The notes under the pieces: generated by a model
Database searches by the model: none
Told to the model about the DNA's origin: nothing
What the model saw: only the letters and a program-made list of their open reading frames with translations
In this document: one piece after another, positions 31,448-42,233 of the stretch
Numbering within the stretch: the first letter of the stretch is position 1
Layout of the letters: each line of letters begins with the position of its first letter
From: Alphaproteobacteria bacterium
GTDB lineage: Bacteria; Pseudomonadota; Alphaproteobacteria; Sphingomonadales; Emcibacteraceae
Length of the DNA: 64,000 nt
Reading direction: 5' to 3'
NCBI GenBank assembly: GCA_030428615.1
Contig: JAUIDN010000017.1
Span: 1-64,000, forward strand
Program-made: the position numbers and the translations under genes

Positions 31448-32077
31448 CTAACCCTCTTTACCTTCTTCTTTTTCATCTGCCTTTTCATCACCGGGAAGAA
31501 TATATTTTGCACCTTCCCAGGGGCTCATGAAATCGAATGTACGAAATTCCTGCGCCAGTTTCACTGGCTCATAAACAACACGCTTCTCTTCTTCGCTGTA
31601 ACGCACTTCAACATAACCCGTAAGGGGAAAGTCCTTACGCAGGGGATGACCCTGAAAACCATAATCACTCAGAAGACGCCTCAGGTCGGGGTGACCATCA
31701 AACATCACACCATACATATCCCAGGTTTCGCGCTCATACCAGTCGGCGGAAGGAAACACATTGACCACAGACGGCACCGTTGTCTCTGCATCGGTCGTGA
31801 CCTTTACCCGGACCCGTTGATTGTGATGCATGCTAAGGAGATGATATACCACTTCAAAACGTTCCTCACGTTCCGGATAGTCAACACCGCAAACATCGGT
31901 AAGCTGGACAAATTTACAATTCGCGTCATCACGCAAAAACATCATAACTTTTACGATCTGTTCGCGGCGTACATTCAACGTAAGTTCATTAAATGCCACC
32001 TTATAGCCAATAACGTCATCGCCATTTTTGCTTTTGATATGCTCGCCAAGATCCATTAAGGCTTCATCGGAACTCAT
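31448..32077 (-). CDS. nuoC: NADH-quinone oxidoreductase subunit C
   Basis: 30-kDa-type structural subunit of the peripheral arm. 209 residues. Signature [20 protein letters not shown] followed by [20 protein letters not shown] is complete. It ends in a short charged tail ([13 protein letters not shown]) beyond the conserved domain. Lies 11 bases after nuoB. Confidence 0.96.
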   Translation of the reverse strand: MSSDEALMDLGEHIKSKNGDDVIGYKVAFNELTLNVRREQIVKVMMFLRDDANCKFVQLTDVCGVDYPEREERFEVVYHLLSMHHNQRVRVKVTTDAETTVPSVVNVFPSADWYERETWDMYGVMFDGHPDLRRLLSDYGFQGHPLRKDFPLTGYVEVRYSEEEKRVVYEPVKLAQEFRTFDFMSPWEGAKYILPGDEKADEKEEGKEG

Positions 32078-32088
32078 TTAATTTTCTC

Positions 32089-32664
32089 CTAGCGCTCAAA
32101 AGTTATCGTACGGCGAATTTTTTTCTGAAGCTGAAGAATTCCATAAAGGAGCGCTTCTGCGGTCGGCGGACAACCCGGCACATAGACATCGACAGGAACG
32201 ATCCGGTCACAGCCCCGGACCACTGAATACGAATAGTGATAATAACCCCCACCATTGGCGCAGGATCCCATCGAAATTACGTAGCGCGGCTCCGGCATCT
32301 GGTCATATACCTTTCGCATAGCAGGTGCCATCTTATTGGTAAGTGTCCCGGCAACAATCATAACATCTGAATGCCGGGGGCTGCCGCGTGGTGCGAAGCC
32401 ATATCTTTCCACATCATACCGCGACATCGATGTATGCATCATTTCAACAGCGCAACAGGCAAGGCCAAATGTCATCCACCAAAGCGACCCCGTGCGCGCC
32501 CAGGCAATAATGTCTTCTATTGATGTGACCACAAATCCTTTATCGGCCAGATCATCCTGTATGGATTTAAAGTATGCATCCTGTTCCATTGCCGTCATTT
32601 CTGACTGCATTGCGGGAGACGACATATCCCCACCAGCCTGATCAGGTGTATTCTCTACTCCCAT
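32089..32664 (-). CDS. nuoB: NADH-quinone oxidoreductase subunit B
   Basis: Carries the terminal [4Fe-4S] cluster N2 that reduces quinone. 191 residues. Ligands: tandem Cys in [10 protein letters not shown], Cys in [20 protein letters not shown], and Cys in [16 protein letters not shown]. The ATG at 32664 has AAGGAG seven bases upstream, and the gene overlaps the end of nuoA by ten bases. The first 30 residues are a variable hydrophilic leader. Confidence 0.97.
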   Translation of the reverse strand: MGVENTPDQAGGDMSSPAMQSEMTAMEQDAYFKSIQDDLADKGFVVTSIEDIIAWARTGSLWWMTFGLACCAVEMMHTSMSRYDVERYGFAPRGSPRHSDVMIVAGTLTNKMAPAMRKVYDQMPEPRYVISMGSCANGGGYYHYSYSVVRGCDRIVPVDVYVPGCPPTAEALLYGILQLQKKIRRTITFER

Positions 32665-33020
32665 TCCAGCGCTCCTTTTTTCCATTCATAGATAAAGCCG
32701 ACTGTGAGAACACCCAAAAATATCATCATCGATACAAAGCCGAACATGCCAATATTTCCCAAAGCAATTGCCCATGGAAACAGAAATGCGACCTCCAGGT
32801 CGAAAATAATGAACAGGATAGCAACCAGATAGAACCTTACATCAAACTGCTTTCTCATATCGGTGAACGCTTCAAAACCACATTCATAGGCTGACAATTT
32901 TTCAGCATCCGGTTTTTGCTTCACAACTAAAATTGGCAGCAATACGAATATAGCCGCCATAATAATAGCAATAATAAAGAAAACCAAAATCGGAAGATAT
33001 TCGAGCAGCAATTCGTTCAT
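32655..33020 (-). CDS. nuoA: NADH-quinone oxidoreductase subunit A
   Basis: Three-helix membrane subunit at the junction of the two arms of complex I. 121 residues from the ATG at 33020; a TTG six codons upstream is less likely since GAAGGGTGGGG then serves as ribosome site for the ATG. The conserved loop [20 protein letters not shown] and the acidic TM region [15 protein letters not shown] are present. First gene of nuoA-N; I found no convincing promoter in the roughly 300 A+T-rich bases before it. Confidence 0.96.
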   Translation of the reverse strand: MNELLLEYLPILVFFIIAIIMAAIFVLLPILVVKQKPDAEKLSAYECGFEAFTDMRKQFDVRFYLVAILFIIFDLEVAFLFPWAIALGNIGMFGFVSMMIFLGVLTVGFIYEWKKGALEWE

Positions 33021-33332
33021 TAGCGCCCCACCCTTCAAGTTATAAAGTTTTGACAGTCCTCATCAAAAAGCCAGGAATACTGTCTTTTAACATCCAAGCT
33101 TTAAATTTGATATTGCTGCCCCATAATCCAAACATACATTTAATTACAAAGAAGCAAATTCCCTAGTCCCGTTAATAGCCGCTAGTGACAAAAAATTCCA
33201 CAAGTTTTTTTACAAAAAAAGGCTTTTTCTGAATTCGGATTGCGTGAAAAATATGTTTAACACCAAATGCATCGGCGACCGAAATCAGAATAACTCTGAA
33301 AGAAGAATTAAGGGGGAAACCATTTTAAAAAA
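33021..33332. other. gene-free A+T-rich region upstream of nuoA
   Basis: About 310 bases between the tRNA-Asp 3' end and nuoA. It must contain the nuo leader and probably its promoter, but no pair of hexamers with normal spacing stands out. I see no gene, repeat or clear terminator in it. Confidence 0.4.
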
Positions 33333-33409
33333 TGGCGAGAGTGACGGGACTCGAACCCGCGACCTCTGGCGTGACAGGCCAGCGCTCTAACCAACTGAGC
33401 TACACCCCC
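33333..33409 (-). tRNA. tRNA-Asp (anticodon GTC)
   Basis: 77 bases including the encoded CCA. The anticodon arm CTGGC-CTGTCAC-GCCAG places GTC in the loop. The acceptor GGGGGTG pairs with CACTCTC allowing G-U, with G73. D-arm GCTCAGTTGGTTAGAGC and T-arm GGTTCGAGTCC are standard. Confidence 0.95.
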
Positions 33410-33527
33410 TAAATATGCGCACCTGATGTAGGGGATTTCCACCATCAAGTCAAGCCGCTTTTTTGTTTTATCGATCAATCGAATCGCTACTTAAGCCATT
33501 GTAGCGCCTTGTCTATTTTTTCATGAA

Positions 33528-33603
<76 letters not shown>

Positions 33604-33647
33604 CTGAATTCATAAAAATTACACTTCTATTACGAAGTGTGGGTGCA

Positions 33648-33676
33648 TATCTACAGATAAGTTGCAAGTATGTAAA
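33648..33676 (-). promoter_or_regulatory. sigma-70 type promoter for tRNA-Val
   Basis: Minus-strand TTTACA (33671-33676) and TAGATA (33648-33653) with a 17-base spacer, about 45 bases from the tRNA 5' end. A seven-bp inverted repeat ACACTTC/GAAGTGT (33621-33640) lies near the expected transcript start. Confidence 0.55.
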
Positions 33677-33681
33677 GTAAT

Positions 33682-33720
33682 AAAAAAGCGGTTGGTAAAA
33701 AAAATACCAACCGCTTTTTT
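33682..33720 (-). terminator. terminator of the HU gene
   Basis: Very stable hairpin, with arms at 33682-33697 and 33705-33720 built around GCGGTTGGTA/TACCAACCGC. It is flanked by A- and T-runs, so it can act in both directions. It starts 16 bases after the HU stop. Confidence 0.9.
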
Positions 33721-33735
33721 GAAATTTATTAATAA

Positions 33736-34011
33736 TTACTTATTAACAGCGTCTTTAAGAGCTTTACCAGCTTTAAACTTAGGCTGTTTGGAAGCTGGGA
33801 TTTGAATTTTCTCACCAGTGCGCGGGTTACGGCCCTCGGAAGCTGCACGTTGTGCAACACTGAAAGTACCAAAACCAACTAGACGAACTTCATCGCCGCC
33901 AGCAAGAGTTCCCATAATTGTGTTAAAAACACCGTCTACAGCTTGTGCTGCATCTGCTTTAGAAAGACCTGCTGCTTCAGCTACGTTGTTTACTAGTTCA
34001 TTTTTGTTCAT
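33736..34011 (-). CDS. hupB: DNA-binding protein HU
   Basis: Nucleoid-associated dimeric protein that bends DNA. 91 residues starting [20 protein letters not shown]. The DNA-binding arm holds [20 protein letters not shown], including the RNPxTG/IxIPA signature with the intercalating Pro, and the C-terminal helix is [13 protein letters not shown]. Monocistronic: strong promoter at 34085-34113 and terminator at 33682-33720. It lies downstream of lon, as in many proteobacteria. Confidence 0.96.
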   Translation of the reverse strand: MNKNELVNNVAEAAGLSKADAAQAVDGVFNTIMGTLAGGDEVRLVGFGTFSVAQRAASEGRNPRTGEKIQIPASKQPKFKAGKALKDAVNK

Positions 34012-34084
34012 TATCTTCCCCTTAATATAAAGATATAATAATTGAGATTAACTTCTTCATCTGATGTGATCGAAAGTTGAAGGC

Positions 34085-34113
34085 ATATTAGACATACATT
34101 TGGATTTCGTCAA
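34085..34113 (-). promoter_or_regulatory. strong sigma-70 promoter for the HU gene
   Basis: Minus-strand TTGACG (34108-34113), 17-base spacer, TAATAT (34085-34090). It gives a leader of about 65-70 bases ending in a GGGGAAG ribosome site. Confidence 0.75.
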
Positions 34114-34190
34114 AGGGAAAACCTTACAAATCTGCGGTTTTTTTAAAGAAAGTTTACTTGACATTGAAACAAAAAACTTTTTTCGCATAA

Positions 34191-34223
34191 AAAAACACTC
34201 TTTCTATCCGAAAGAGTGTTTTT
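34191..34223 (-). terminator. terminator of lon
   Basis: Stem AAAAACACTCTTTC / GAAAGAGTGTTTTT with a five-base loop, followed on the minus strand by a T-run. It lies about 60 bases after the lon stop. Confidence 0.85.
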
Positions 34224-34283
34224 GTAGTCTAAATATACAACTTTATGGTCAGAAAACCGCCCCATTCTGAAGCACAATTTCGC

Positions 34284-36677
34284 TTAATGATGAAAATGAT
34301 CTTTATAATTGGAATCACTTTCACTTCTACTAATCGCTGCGATTCCCTCTATCTCATCTTCGGCAAGCGGAATAAGCGGCGCAGCCAAAGCATTCTCAAG
34401 CACTTGATCAACTTTTGTCATTGGGACAATTTCAAGTCCTTTTTTGACATTATCAGGAATCTCCACAAGGTCTTTTTCATTTTCGATTGGAATAAGAACT
34501 TTCTTGATACCGCTGCGATGCGCTGCAAGCAGTTTTTCTTTCAAACCTCCGATCGGCATGACTTTCCCACGCAAACTGATTTCACCGGTCATTGCAACGT
34601 CATGACGAACAGGTATACCAGTAAGAACCGAAACCAGAGACGTAATCATCGCTACACCCGCTGACGGTCCGTCTTTTGGCGTCGCGCCTTCCGGCACGTG
34701 AATGTGAATATCCTTGGTTTCAAATGCATTCGGCTGAATACCAAATTCAGGCGCTTTTGAGCGCACGTAACTTAGTGCCGCTTTGATTGATTCCTGCATC
34801 ACATCACCGAGCTTGCCGGTAATGGTCACTTTACCCTTACCACGTGAAACGATCGCTTCTATGGAGAGAATTACGCCGCCAACTTCGGTCCAGGCAAGAC
34901 CCGTGGTAATACCGATCATATCCTGGTCATCGACTTCACCGAAACGGTGTTTTCTAATACCGGCATATTTCTCAAGGTTTTTAACGGTAACCGTCACTTT
35001 CTTCTTCTTACTGGTGACAATTTCCTTGGTAGCCTTACGAATAAGGTTGGCAATCTCACGTTCAAGACTCCGCACACCCGCCTCACGCGTATAATAACGG
35101 ATCAAATCACGAAGCGCGTGATCAGATATCGACCATTCCTCGGGTTTTAATCCATGGTCTTCCACCTGTTTCTTGATCAAATGCCTTTTTGCGATTTCCA
35201 CTTTTTCATCTTCCGTGTAACCGGAAAGACGAATTATTTCCATACGGTCAAGAAGCGGTCCCGGCATATCGAGTGTATTTGCCGTTGTAATGAACATAAC
35301 ATCGGAAAGGTCATAATCCACTTCAAGATAGTGATCATTAAACTTGCTGTTCTGTTCCGGATCCAAAACCTCTAGCAGAGCAGATGACGGGTCACCACGG
35401 AAATCGGAACCCATTTTGTCAATTTCATCAAGAAGAAACATCGGGTTACTTGATCCCGCCTTTTTCATGCTTTGAATAACTTTTCCCGGCATTGAACCGA
35501 TATAAGTTCTTCTGTGACCACGGATTTCAGCTTCGTCGCGAACACCACCAACCGAAAAGCGAACATATTCGCGTCCAGTTGCCCGGGCAATCGATTTTCC
35601 AAGCGATGTTTTACCAACACCCGGCGGTCCAACAAGACAAAGAATTGGCCCCTTGATCTTCTGCGTACGTGATTGCACAGCAAGATATTCAAGAATACGT
35701 TCTTTTACCTTGTTCAAGCCGTAATGGTCTTCATTTAAGATTCTTTCCGCTTCTACAACATCATTTTTGACCGCCCGCTTTTTGTTCCACGGAATTGTAA
35801 GTATCCAGTCAAGGTAGTTTCTCACCACCGCTGATTCAGCAGACATCGGGCTCATTGATTTTAATTTTTTCAGTTCCGCAGTCGCTTTTTCTCTGGCTTC
35901 CTTGGAAAGACGAGTTTTTTTGATTTTTGCCTCAATCTCTGAGACTTCGTCTTTGCCCTCTTCGCCTTCACCCAGCTCTTTCTGAATGGCTTTTAGCTGC
36001 TCATTCAAATAATATTCTTTCTGGGTTTTTTCCATTTGGCTTTTGACACGGCGGCGGATTTTCTTTTCTACCTGCATCACGCCAATTTCACTTTCCATCA
36101 AGGAATAGATTTTTTCCAGACGGTCGGCAATATCATCATTTTCAAGAAGTTCCTGCTTGTCAGAGATTTTTAGCGAAAGATGCGACGCAACAACATCCGA
36201 CAGCTTGCCTTCATCTTCTATTTCACGTGTCGATTCAAGAACTTCAACAGGGATTTTCTTGTTGAGTTTTACATACTGGTTAAATTTACCAATGACGGAA
36301 CGGCTCAATGCTTCTAGTTCCTCAACAGGTGTTTCTTTAGCGAGAACCTCTTCTGTTTTCGCTTCAAAATATTCCTGTGTATCAACAAATTCAGTAATTT
36401 TAATACGTTCAACACCTTCAACCAGAACCTTTACGGTCCCGTCGGGTAATTTTAGCAACTGAAGAACGCTCGCAAGTGTTCCTGTGCGGTATATATCATC
36501 GACACCGGGATCATCAAGATTAGCGTCTTTTTGCGCGACAAGAAGAATCTTTTTTTCTGAATCCATAACTTGTTCAAGCGCTTTGACAGATTTTTCCCGC
36601 CCCACGAATAACGGTACAATCATATGTGGAAATACGACTATGTCTCTAAGGGGCAGTACTGGATAAATTTTGCTCAT
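34284..36677 (-). CDS. lon: ATP-dependent protease Lon
   Basis: Cytosolic AAA+ serine protease for damaged and regulatory proteins. 797 residues: N-terminal LON substrate domain beginning [20 protein letters not shown], coiled-coil middle, Walker [14 protein letters not shown], Walker [13 protein letters not shown], and the C-terminal protease domain with catalytic Ser in [13 protein letters not shown] and Lys in [12 protein letters not shown]. It lies 96 bases downstream of clpX with its own possible promoter and terminator. Confidence 0.98.
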   Translation of the reverse strand: MSKIYPVLPLRDIVVFPHMIVPLFVGREKSVKALEQVMDSEKKILLVAQKDANLDDPGVDDIYRTGTLASVLQLLKLPDGTVKVLVEGVERIKITEFVDTQEYFEAKTEEVLAKETPVEELEALSRSVIGKFNQYVKLNKKIPVEVLESTREIEDEGKLSDVVASHLSLKISDKQELLENDDIADRLEKIYSLMESEIGVMQVEKKIRRRVKSQMEKTQKEYYLNEQLKAIQKELGEGEEGKDEVSEIEAKIKKTRLSKEAREKATAELKKLKSMSPMSAESAVVRNYLDWILTIPWNKKRAVKNDVVEAERILNEDHYGLNKVKERILEYLAVQSRTQKIKGPILCLVGPPGVGKTSLGKSIARATGREYVRFSVGGVRDEAEIRGHRRTYIGSMPGKVIQSMKKAGSSNPMFLLDEIDKMGSDFRGDPSSALLEVLDPEQNSKFNDHYLEVDYDLSDVMFITTANTLDMPGPLLDRMEIIRLSGYTEDEKVEIAKRHLIKKQVEDHGLKPEEWSISDHALRDLIRYYTREAGVRSLEREIANLIRKATKEIVTSKKKKVTVTVKNLEKYAGIRKHRFGEVDDQDMIGITTGLAWTEVGGVILSIEAIVSRGKGKVTITGKLGDVMQESIKAALSYVRSKAPEFGIQPNAFETKDIHIHVPEGATPKDGPSAGVAMITSLVSVLTGIPVRHDVAMTGEISLRGKVMPIGGLKEKLLAAHRSGIKKVLIPIENEKDLVEIPDNVKKGLEIVPMTKVDQVLENALAAPLIPLAEDEIEGIAAISRSESDSNYKDHFHH

Positions 36678-36717
36678 AGGGCATCCAAATTTTAATTAAA
36701 CTAACTTACTTGTACCA

Positions 36718-36746
36718 GATTTAATGCGCCGCTATGGCGAATTCAA
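36718..36746 (-). promoter_or_regulatory. possible lon promoter with CTTGAA box
   Basis: Minus-strand TTGAAT (36741-36746; CTTGAAT when extended) and TAAATC (36718-36723), spaced 17. The CTTGAA core resembles the -35 of heat-shock sigma-32 promoters, and lon is a usual member of that regulon, but the -10 fits only loosely. Confidence 0.4.
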
Positions 36747-36773
36747 GACCCAAGGCGATTTTTAAAAAAAGAA

Positions 36774-38042
36774 TTAGGCGCCAGCGCCGGCTTCATCTTT
36801 CTTATTATCGGCATATATGTAAAGTGGTTGGGCATTTCCACCCACAACTTCCGCATTAATGACAACTTCCTGGACCCCTTCGAGCGAAGGAAGCTCAAAC
36901 ATTGTATCAAGCAAAATATCTTCCATAATAGAACGTAAACCACGAGCACCGGTTTTGCGCATAATCGCTCGCTTGGCAATCGCGAGAAGAGCATCCTCCG
37001 TGAAACGAAGCTCTACATCTTCCATTGCGAAAAGACGTTGATACTGTTTAACAAGGGCATTTTTTGGCAGGCTGAGGATTTGAACAAGTGCTTCCTCATC
37101 AAGATCAGTGAGTGTTGCAAGAACCGGCAAACGCCCAATAAATTCTGGGATCAAACCAAATTTAACCAAATCCTCCGGCTCCGCCTGCAAAAGAAGTTCC
37201 CCAACGGAATGCTCATCCTCGCTGGTTACATTGGCACCGAATCCTATTGATTTTCCTTCATTGCGATTGGCGATCAATTTATCGAGCCCCGCAAACGCAC
37301 CCCCACATATAAATAATATATTAGTTGTGTCGACTTGCAGGAATTCCTGTTGCGGATGCTTTCGTCCACCTTGCGGCGGAACACTTGCAACGGTTCCTTC
37401 CATAATTTTTAGAAGGGCCTGTTGAACCCCTTCACCGGATACATCACGCGTGATTGACGGGTTATCTGATTTCCGGCTGATTTTATCAACTTCATCAATG
37501 TAAACAATACCGCGCTGCGCCCGTTCAACATTATAATCCGAAGCCTGTAACAGCTTTAGAATAATATTTTCGACATCTTCACCGACATAGCCGGCTTCCG
37601 TAAGCGCCGTCGCATCAGCCATCGTAAAGGGAACATCAAGGATACGGGCCAACGTTTGTGCAAGCAGTGTTTTACCGCAACCGGTCGGACCCACAAGAAG
37701 AATGTTTGATTTGGAAAGTTCAATTTCATCGTTATTGGCTGAATGGTGCAAGCGTTTATAATGATTGTGAACCGCTACTGACAGAACCTTTTTAGCAAGT
37801 TCCTGCCCAATCACGTAATCTTCAAGTACTTTCAGTATTTCCGCTGGCGACGGCACCCCTGAATCAGATTTGGAAACTGTTGTCTGGCTTTCTTCACGGA
37901 TAATATCCATGCAAAGCTCAACACATTCATCACAGATAAAGACTGTCGGCCCCGCAATCAGCTTTTTTACCTCATGTTGGCTTTTACCGCAGAATGAACA
38001 AAAAAGAGTGCTTTTTGAATCGCCAGATTTTGATTTAGACAT
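36774..38042 (-). CDS. clpX: Clp protease ATP-binding subunit ClpX
   Basis: AAA+ unfoldase that feeds substrates to ClpP. 422 residues. N-terminal zinc-binding domain with [11 protein letters not shown] and [10 protein letters not shown]; Walker [14 protein letters not shown]; pore loop GYVGEDVE; Walker [12 protein letters not shown]; sensor-2 [12 protein letters not shown]. The ClpP-binding IGF loop is present as KSIGFGANV. It lies 157 bases downstream of clpP, so it may have its own promoter. Confidence 0.98.
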   Translation of the reverse strand: MSKSKSGDSKSTLFCSFCGKSQHEVKKLIAGPTVFICDECVELCMDIIREESQTTVSKSDSGVPSPAEILKVLEDYVIGQELAKKVLSVAVHNHYKRLHHSANNDEIELSKSNILLVGPTGCGKTLLAQTLARILDVPFTMADATALTEAGYVGEDVENIILKLLQASDYNVERAQRGIVYIDEVDKISRKSDNPSITRDVSGEGVQQALLKIMEGTVASVPPQGGRKHPQQEFLQVDTTNILFICGGAFAGLDKLIANRNEGKSIGFGANVTSEDEHSVGELLLQAEPEDLVKFGLIPEFIGRLPVLATLTDLDEEALVQILSLPKNALVKQYQRLFAMEDVELRFTEDALLAIAKRAIMRKTGARGLRSIMEDILLDTMFELPSLEGVQEVVINAEVVGGNAQPLYIYADNKKDEAGAGA

Positions 38043-38199
38043 ATGGTCAAATTTCCTAAAATTTATTCTTTAATATACGCCAACAGATACTCCAACTTAA
38101 AATATTCAGGAGAAATATCAATATTAAAAATATTTATACTGCAAAATGTGGAAACAATTAATTAACAAGCATAAAAAATTTTATTTTTTAGACAAAACA

Positions 38200-38832
38200 T
38201 TATTTACTGTCGTCCGCTGATTCCGGACGCTTTTCGTAAATTTCGTCTATCAAACCAAATTTTTTCGCATCATCCGGTGCCATAAAATTATCGCGGTCCA
38301 TTGCTTTTTCAATCTCTGCCAATTTTTGTCCGGTGTGTTTGACATATATCTGATTGAGGCGTTTTCTAAGGCTTAATATTTCCTTTGCCTGAATTTCGAT
38401 ATCTGCTGCTTGTCCCTGTGCACCGCCGGAAGGCTGATGAATCATTATGCGACTGTTTGGAAGCGAGTAACGTTGTCCGGGTTCACCAGCAGCCAACAAA
38501 AGTGAGCCCATAGAACATGCCTGACCGATACAAATCGTCGTCACTTTTGGGCGAATATATTGCATGGTATCATATATTCCCAACCCCGACGTCACGATGC
38601 CGCCTGGAGAATTGATATAAAAAGCAATATCTTTTTTGGGGTTTTCCGCTTCAAGAAAAAGGAGCTGCGCGGTAATCAGCGCTGAAACATTATCGTTCAC
38701 CTGCCCTGTAAGGAAAATGATCCTTTCCTTCAGAAGCCGTGAAAAAATATCAAATGAACGCTCTCCTCTACTTGTCTGCTCAACAACCATGGGAACAAGG
38801 TTATTCATTGTAGTATCGACGATATCGTTCAT
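38200..38832 (-). CDS. clpP: ATP-dependent Clp protease proteolytic subunit
   Basis: Tetradecameric serine peptidase that works with ClpX. 210 residues. Catalytic Ser in [16 protein letters not shown], His in [13 protein letters not shown], and Asp in the late [13 protein letters not shown] region. [20 protein letters not shown] is the substrate-binding strand. The first dozen residues are probably a short propeptide. Ordered tig-clpP-clpX-lon on the minus strand, as in E. coli. Confidence 0.97.
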   Translation of the reverse strand: MNDIVDTTMNNLVPMVVEQTSRGERSFDIFSRLLKERIIFLTGQVNDNVSALITAQLLFLEAENPKKDIAFYINSPGGIVTSGLGIYDTMQYIRPKVTTICIGQACSMGSLLLAAGEPGQRYSLPNSRIMIHQPSGGAQGQAADIEIQAKEILSLRKRLNQIYVKHTGQKLAEIEKAMDRDNFMAPDDAKKFGLIDEIYEKRPESADDSK

Positions 38833-38906
38833 TTAAGCTTCCTTTATTAAATTAATTATTTATTTGAGTGCCACATTAAAATGAAACTGTCATTAAATTA
38901 TTAATT

Positions 38907-40448
38907 TTATTTCTTTTTGTCAGCTTTTTTTGCAGCAGTTTTCTTTGGTGCTGCTTTTTTTGCAGCTGGCTTTTTCGCGGGAGCCTTTTTTTCCGCTGCT
39001 TTCTTCGGAGCCGCTTTCTTCACGGGCTCTTTTTTTGCTGCCGTTTTTTTAGCTGCCGTTTTTTTAGCTGCTGGCTTCTTCTTTTTCTTTGCTGGTGCGT
39101 CATCATCTTCAGCTTCGATGATCTTTATCATCTCGTCCGAAGTTACTTTTTTCTCTGTAAGAGTCGCAAGTTCAAGAATAAAATCGACGACCTTCTCTTC
39201 ATAGAGAGGCGCCTTTATTTGCGCCATTGCATTTGCGTCTTTCTGGAAATACTCAAATACCTGCTTCTCCTGACCCGGATATTTGCGGGCCTCTGCGGAA
39301 ATTGCCCGGGTTACTTCATCCTGACCAACCTGAATATCGTTTTTATTACCTATTTCGGACAGAAGAAGGCCAAGTCGAACACGGCGCAACGCAATATCCT
39401 TATATTCTTCCTTTTCCTCATCAGATGGTTCTTCAACATCTTCAGGTTTTGCTTCCGGATTTTCAGCTAGCAACTGACGATGTCCATCCATCATAATTTG
39501 TTGCATGATTTGCTGGTTTTCCATTTCCAGCATATTTTCAGGCACGTCAAAATCCACGAGCTCAGCCAAGGCGTCCAGCAAACCGCGTTTGGTATGTGTG
39601 CGGCTAATTTCGGCATGCTCATTTTCGATCTGGCCTTTTACCGCGTCTTTAAGACCGTCAAGGTCGGCTAGCCCCAAACGTTTTGCCAATTCATCATCGA
39701 TTTTTACATCCGCAGGTTTTTGCACTTCCTGTACGGTCACTTTAAAGGTAGCTTCCTTCCCGGCCAGATTCTCGACGTGATATTGTTCAGGGAAAGTTAC
39801 TTTAACATCTTTTTTATCGCCCGCCTTTACGCCGACGAGCTGTTCTTCAAAACCGGGGATAAATGTGTTTGACCCAAGAACAAGCTGGTGCCCTTCTGCC
39901 GCACCGCCGTCAAATTCTTCGCCGTCCACTGATCCTACATAATCGATCAAAACTGCGTCGCCATCTGCGGCTTTATAGGTTTTTGGCGCCTTTTTGTAAT
40001 CCTTCTGACCAGATGCGATATTTTTAATCGCATCATCAATCTGCTTTTTGTCAACTTTAACCACAAGCTTTTCAAGCTTGATTTTTCCAAGGTCCGGAAC
40101 TTCGAATTCAGGCACAACTTCAAGTTCCATTGAATAAACAAGGTCTGCACCATCATCAAATGAGACAACCTCGATTTTCGGTTGCGTGGCTGGACGATCG
40201 CCTTTTTCTTCAAGCACTTTCGCCGATGTTTCATTAATGGTTTCTTCAAGGATTTTACCAAGAAGGTTTTTACCATGTAGCTTCTTAAGAAGTGATAAAG
40301 GGGCTTTACCAGGACGGAAACCAGGCATTCTTACTGTTTTTTGTGCTTCCAAGATCTCTGCATCAACTTTTGCATCAATATCAGCGGCACTAATGACCAC
40401 CTCATATATGCGCTTAAGACCTTTGTTTTCTTTATCAGTAATCTTCAT
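38907..40448 (-). CDS. tig: trigger factor with long Lys/Ala-rich C-terminal tail
   Basis: Ribosome-bound chaperone and peptidyl-prolyl isomerase for nascent chains. 513 residues, against about 430-450 usually. The ribosome-docking loop is in MPGFRPGKAPLSLLKK. The FKBP domain follows (GDAVLIDYVGSVDGEEFDGG, FIPGFEEQLVGVKAGD), then the helical chaperone arms to about residue 450. The last 63 residues are eleven consecutive five-residue units ending in KK, such as PAAKK, TAAKK and AAPKK, resembling histone H1 tails. The core is intact, so the tail is an addition. The gene stands 79 bases after tRNA-Leu. Confidence 0.96.
   Translation of the reverse strand: MKITDKENKGLKRIYEVVISAADIDAKVDAEILEAQKTVRMPGFRPGKAPLSLLKKLHGKNLLGKILEETINETSAKVLEEKGDRPATQPKIEVVSFDDGADLVYSMELEVVPEFEVPDLGKIKLEKLVVKVDKKQIDDAIKNIASGQKDYKKAPKTYKAADGDAVLIDYVGSVDGEEFDGGAAEGHQLVLGSNTFIPGFEEQLVGVKAGDKKDVKVTFPEQYHVENLAGKEATFKVTVQEVQKPADVKIDDELAKRLGLADLDGLKDAVKGQIENEHAEISRTHTKRGLLDALAELVDFDVPENMLEMENQQIMQQIMMDGHRQLLAENPEAKPEDVEEPSDEEKEEYKDIALRRVRLGLLLSEIGNKNDIQVGQDEVTRAISAEARKYPGQEKQVFEYFQKDANAMAQIKAPLYEEKVVDFILELATLTEKKVTSDEMIKIIEAEDDDAPAKKKKKPAAKKTAAKKTAAKKEPVKKAAPKKAAEKKAPAKKPAAKKAAPKKTAAKKADKKK
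38910..39098 (-). repeat. degenerate 15-bp tandem repeat coding the trigger factor tail
   Basis: The 3' end of tig consists of about eleven 15-base units, each coding three small residues plus Lys-Lys. The nearly identical units near 39044-39073 suggest growth by slippage or unequal crossing over. Confidence 0.6.
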
Positions 40449-40526
40449 GGATCAGCCGTTCTAATAATTAAAGGGACCTTGCAATTACTCACAAAGTCCG
40501 TGGTACCTGTTATTGCTGTGAATTTT

Positions 40527-40612
40527 TGGTGCGGGTGGAGGGACTTGAACCCCCACGTCCAGAGGACACTAGAACCTAAATCTAGCGCGTCTACCAATTT
40601 CGCCACACCCGC
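40527..40612 (-). tRNA. tRNA-Leu (anticodon TAG)
   Basis: 86 bases with encoded CCA and a long variable arm as expected for a class II tRNA. The anticodon arm CTAGA-TTTAGGT-TCTAG places TAG in the loop. The acceptor GCGGGTG pairs with CACCCGC, with discriminator A. Confidence 0.95.
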
Positions 40613-40733
40613 TTAAACGTCACCAAAAACGTCACAATTGCGTGTTGAAACGCATTTATAGCCATTTAAAAATAAAACGCCACAGAAAAATTCATATTTT
40701 TGTAAAAAAAATTACTTAACCGCCTTTAAGCTT

Positions 40734-42233
40734 TCAAGCCATTTGTTTTATGCGCTTTAGCACCCGCGGGATCAGCTTTGGTAGATCTTCGGAAATGAGG
40801 CCAGCACCAAATTCCAGCGCACATTCACCGTGAATCCAAACGGAGGCACAGGCCGCATCAAAAGAATCCATTTTTTGGGCAAGCAACCCGCATATCATTC
40901 CCGCCAACACGTCACCGGACCCCGCAGTTGCAAGTGTCGCTGGCGCATTATCAGAAATTGCGACCCTCCCATCAGGCGCGGCGACCACGGTATCCGCTCC
41001 CTTATATATAACAATGGCACCTGACAACTTTGCTGCATTTCGGGCCGCTGTAATTTTATCAAGCTTCATTAAGTACGGGAAGATTCGGGCAAATTCACCT
41101 GCATGCGGAGTAAGAACACACTTCCCCTTTTTGCGGGCATTAATGGCTTCAAATAACTCAAGCGGTCCATCCTCAAAAACACTTAATGCATCCGCATCAA
41201 GCACGGCATTTTTACCCGCATTCAAAATATTCAGCACCGCTTCCCTGGTATCCTGATTGATCCCTGCCGCCGGTCCTATACACCAGCTATTCAGTCTTTG
41301 ATCCTGCAGATCCGAAACCAATTGATCACGCCGCCTGATCATCACCGCCGTAAGATGCGAAGCGTGAGTCTGAAGCGCATCTTGCGGGCTGCTGATACTG
41401 AGGAGTCCCGCACCAACACGCAATGCCGCAACCGCCGCGAGCCTACTTGCGCCCGTGTGTATCATATCACCGCTAACGACTACCGCATGACCACGATCAT
41501 ATTTGTGACTATCGCTTTCAGGAAACGGCATAGAATTTCGCCAGTTCACCGCCCTGTTAAGATATATATCCGGTTCCACCTGCTCTATCACACGATCTGA
41601 AATCCCGATATCCGCGACAATAACATTACCACAACATCTCTTGCCCGGATAAAGCAAATGAGCGGGCTTCTGCCGGCAAAAAGTAACCGTTCTGTCCGCC
41701 TTGAAAGCAATTCCCAAAACTTCACCGGTATCACCTTTTATCCCGCTGGGAATATCCACTGCAACTCTGTATGCGTCTGCTCCATTCGCTTTTTCGATTA
41801 CGTCTTTGACATTTCCCGATATTTCCTTGGAGAGACCAGTACCGAAAATGGCATCGACTATCAAATCCTGATGATCTATAAGGTCGGGATCAAACGGTTT
41901 CGTCTGACCGTCCCATAATGTTGCCATATGATAAGCATCGCCCTGAAGTTTATCAATTTCACCTAAAAGTGCGACTTCAACCTGCCAGCCATATTCTTTT
42001 AAGTGACGCGCAATAACAAAACCATCCCCGCCATTATTACCCGGCCCACAGAGTATGAGCGCATTTGTCCCCTGGAAATTTGCAGTAATTTCACGAACAA
42101 CACTTAAGCCCGCCTCTTCCATAAGATCGGCGCCGCTTTTCCCGCGTTTCTTTAATTCGGCGATCGTAATCTGGTCCGCCGCCGCCATCTGCGCGACGGA
42201 TAAAACGCTATTCTTGGTGTCCCTATTATTCAT
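40734..42233 (-). CDS. nnr: bifunctional NAD(P)H-hydrate epimerase / ADP-dependent dehydratase
   Basis: Repairs hydrated NADH and NADPH: the N-terminal YjeF_N domain epimerises the R form and the C-terminal domain dehydrates the S form with ADP. 499 residues. Domain 1 has LILCGPGNNGGDGFVIARHL and AIFGTGLSKEISG; domain 2 has LTPHAGEFARIFP and the nucleotide-binding ATLATAGSGDVLAGMICGLL. In alphaproteobacteria this gene often lies near glnB-glnA; here the tRNA-His islet separates them. No good ribosome site is visible before the ATG. Confidence 0.94.
   Translation of the reverse strand: MNNRDTKNSVLSVAQMAAADQITIAELKKRGKSGADLMEEAGLSVVREITANFQGTNALILCGPGNNGGDGFVIARHLKEYGWQVEVALLGEIDKLQGDAYHMATLWDGQTKPFDPDLIDHQDLIVDAIFGTGLSKEISGNVKDVIEKANGADAYRVAVDIPSGIKGDTGEVLGIAFKADRTVTFCRQKPAHLLYPGKRCCGNVIVADIGISDRVIEQVEPDIYLNRAVNWRNSMPFPESDSHKYDRGHAVVVSGDMIHTGASRLAAVAALRVGAGLLSISSPQDALQTHASHLTAVMIRRRDQLVSDLQDQRLNSWCIGPAAGINQDTREAVLNILNAGKNAVLDADALSVFEDGPLELFEAINARKKGKCVLTPHAGEFARIFPYLMKLDKITAARNAAKLSGAIVIYKGADTVVAAPDGRVAISDNAPATLATAGSGDVLAGMICGLLAQKMDSFDAACASVWIHGECALEFGAGLISEDLPKLIPRVLKRIKQMA

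Noticed and set aside
38910-39098. CRISPR-like array
   Set aside because: The 15-base units have no spacers and are in frame in tig, coding the Lys/Ala tail.
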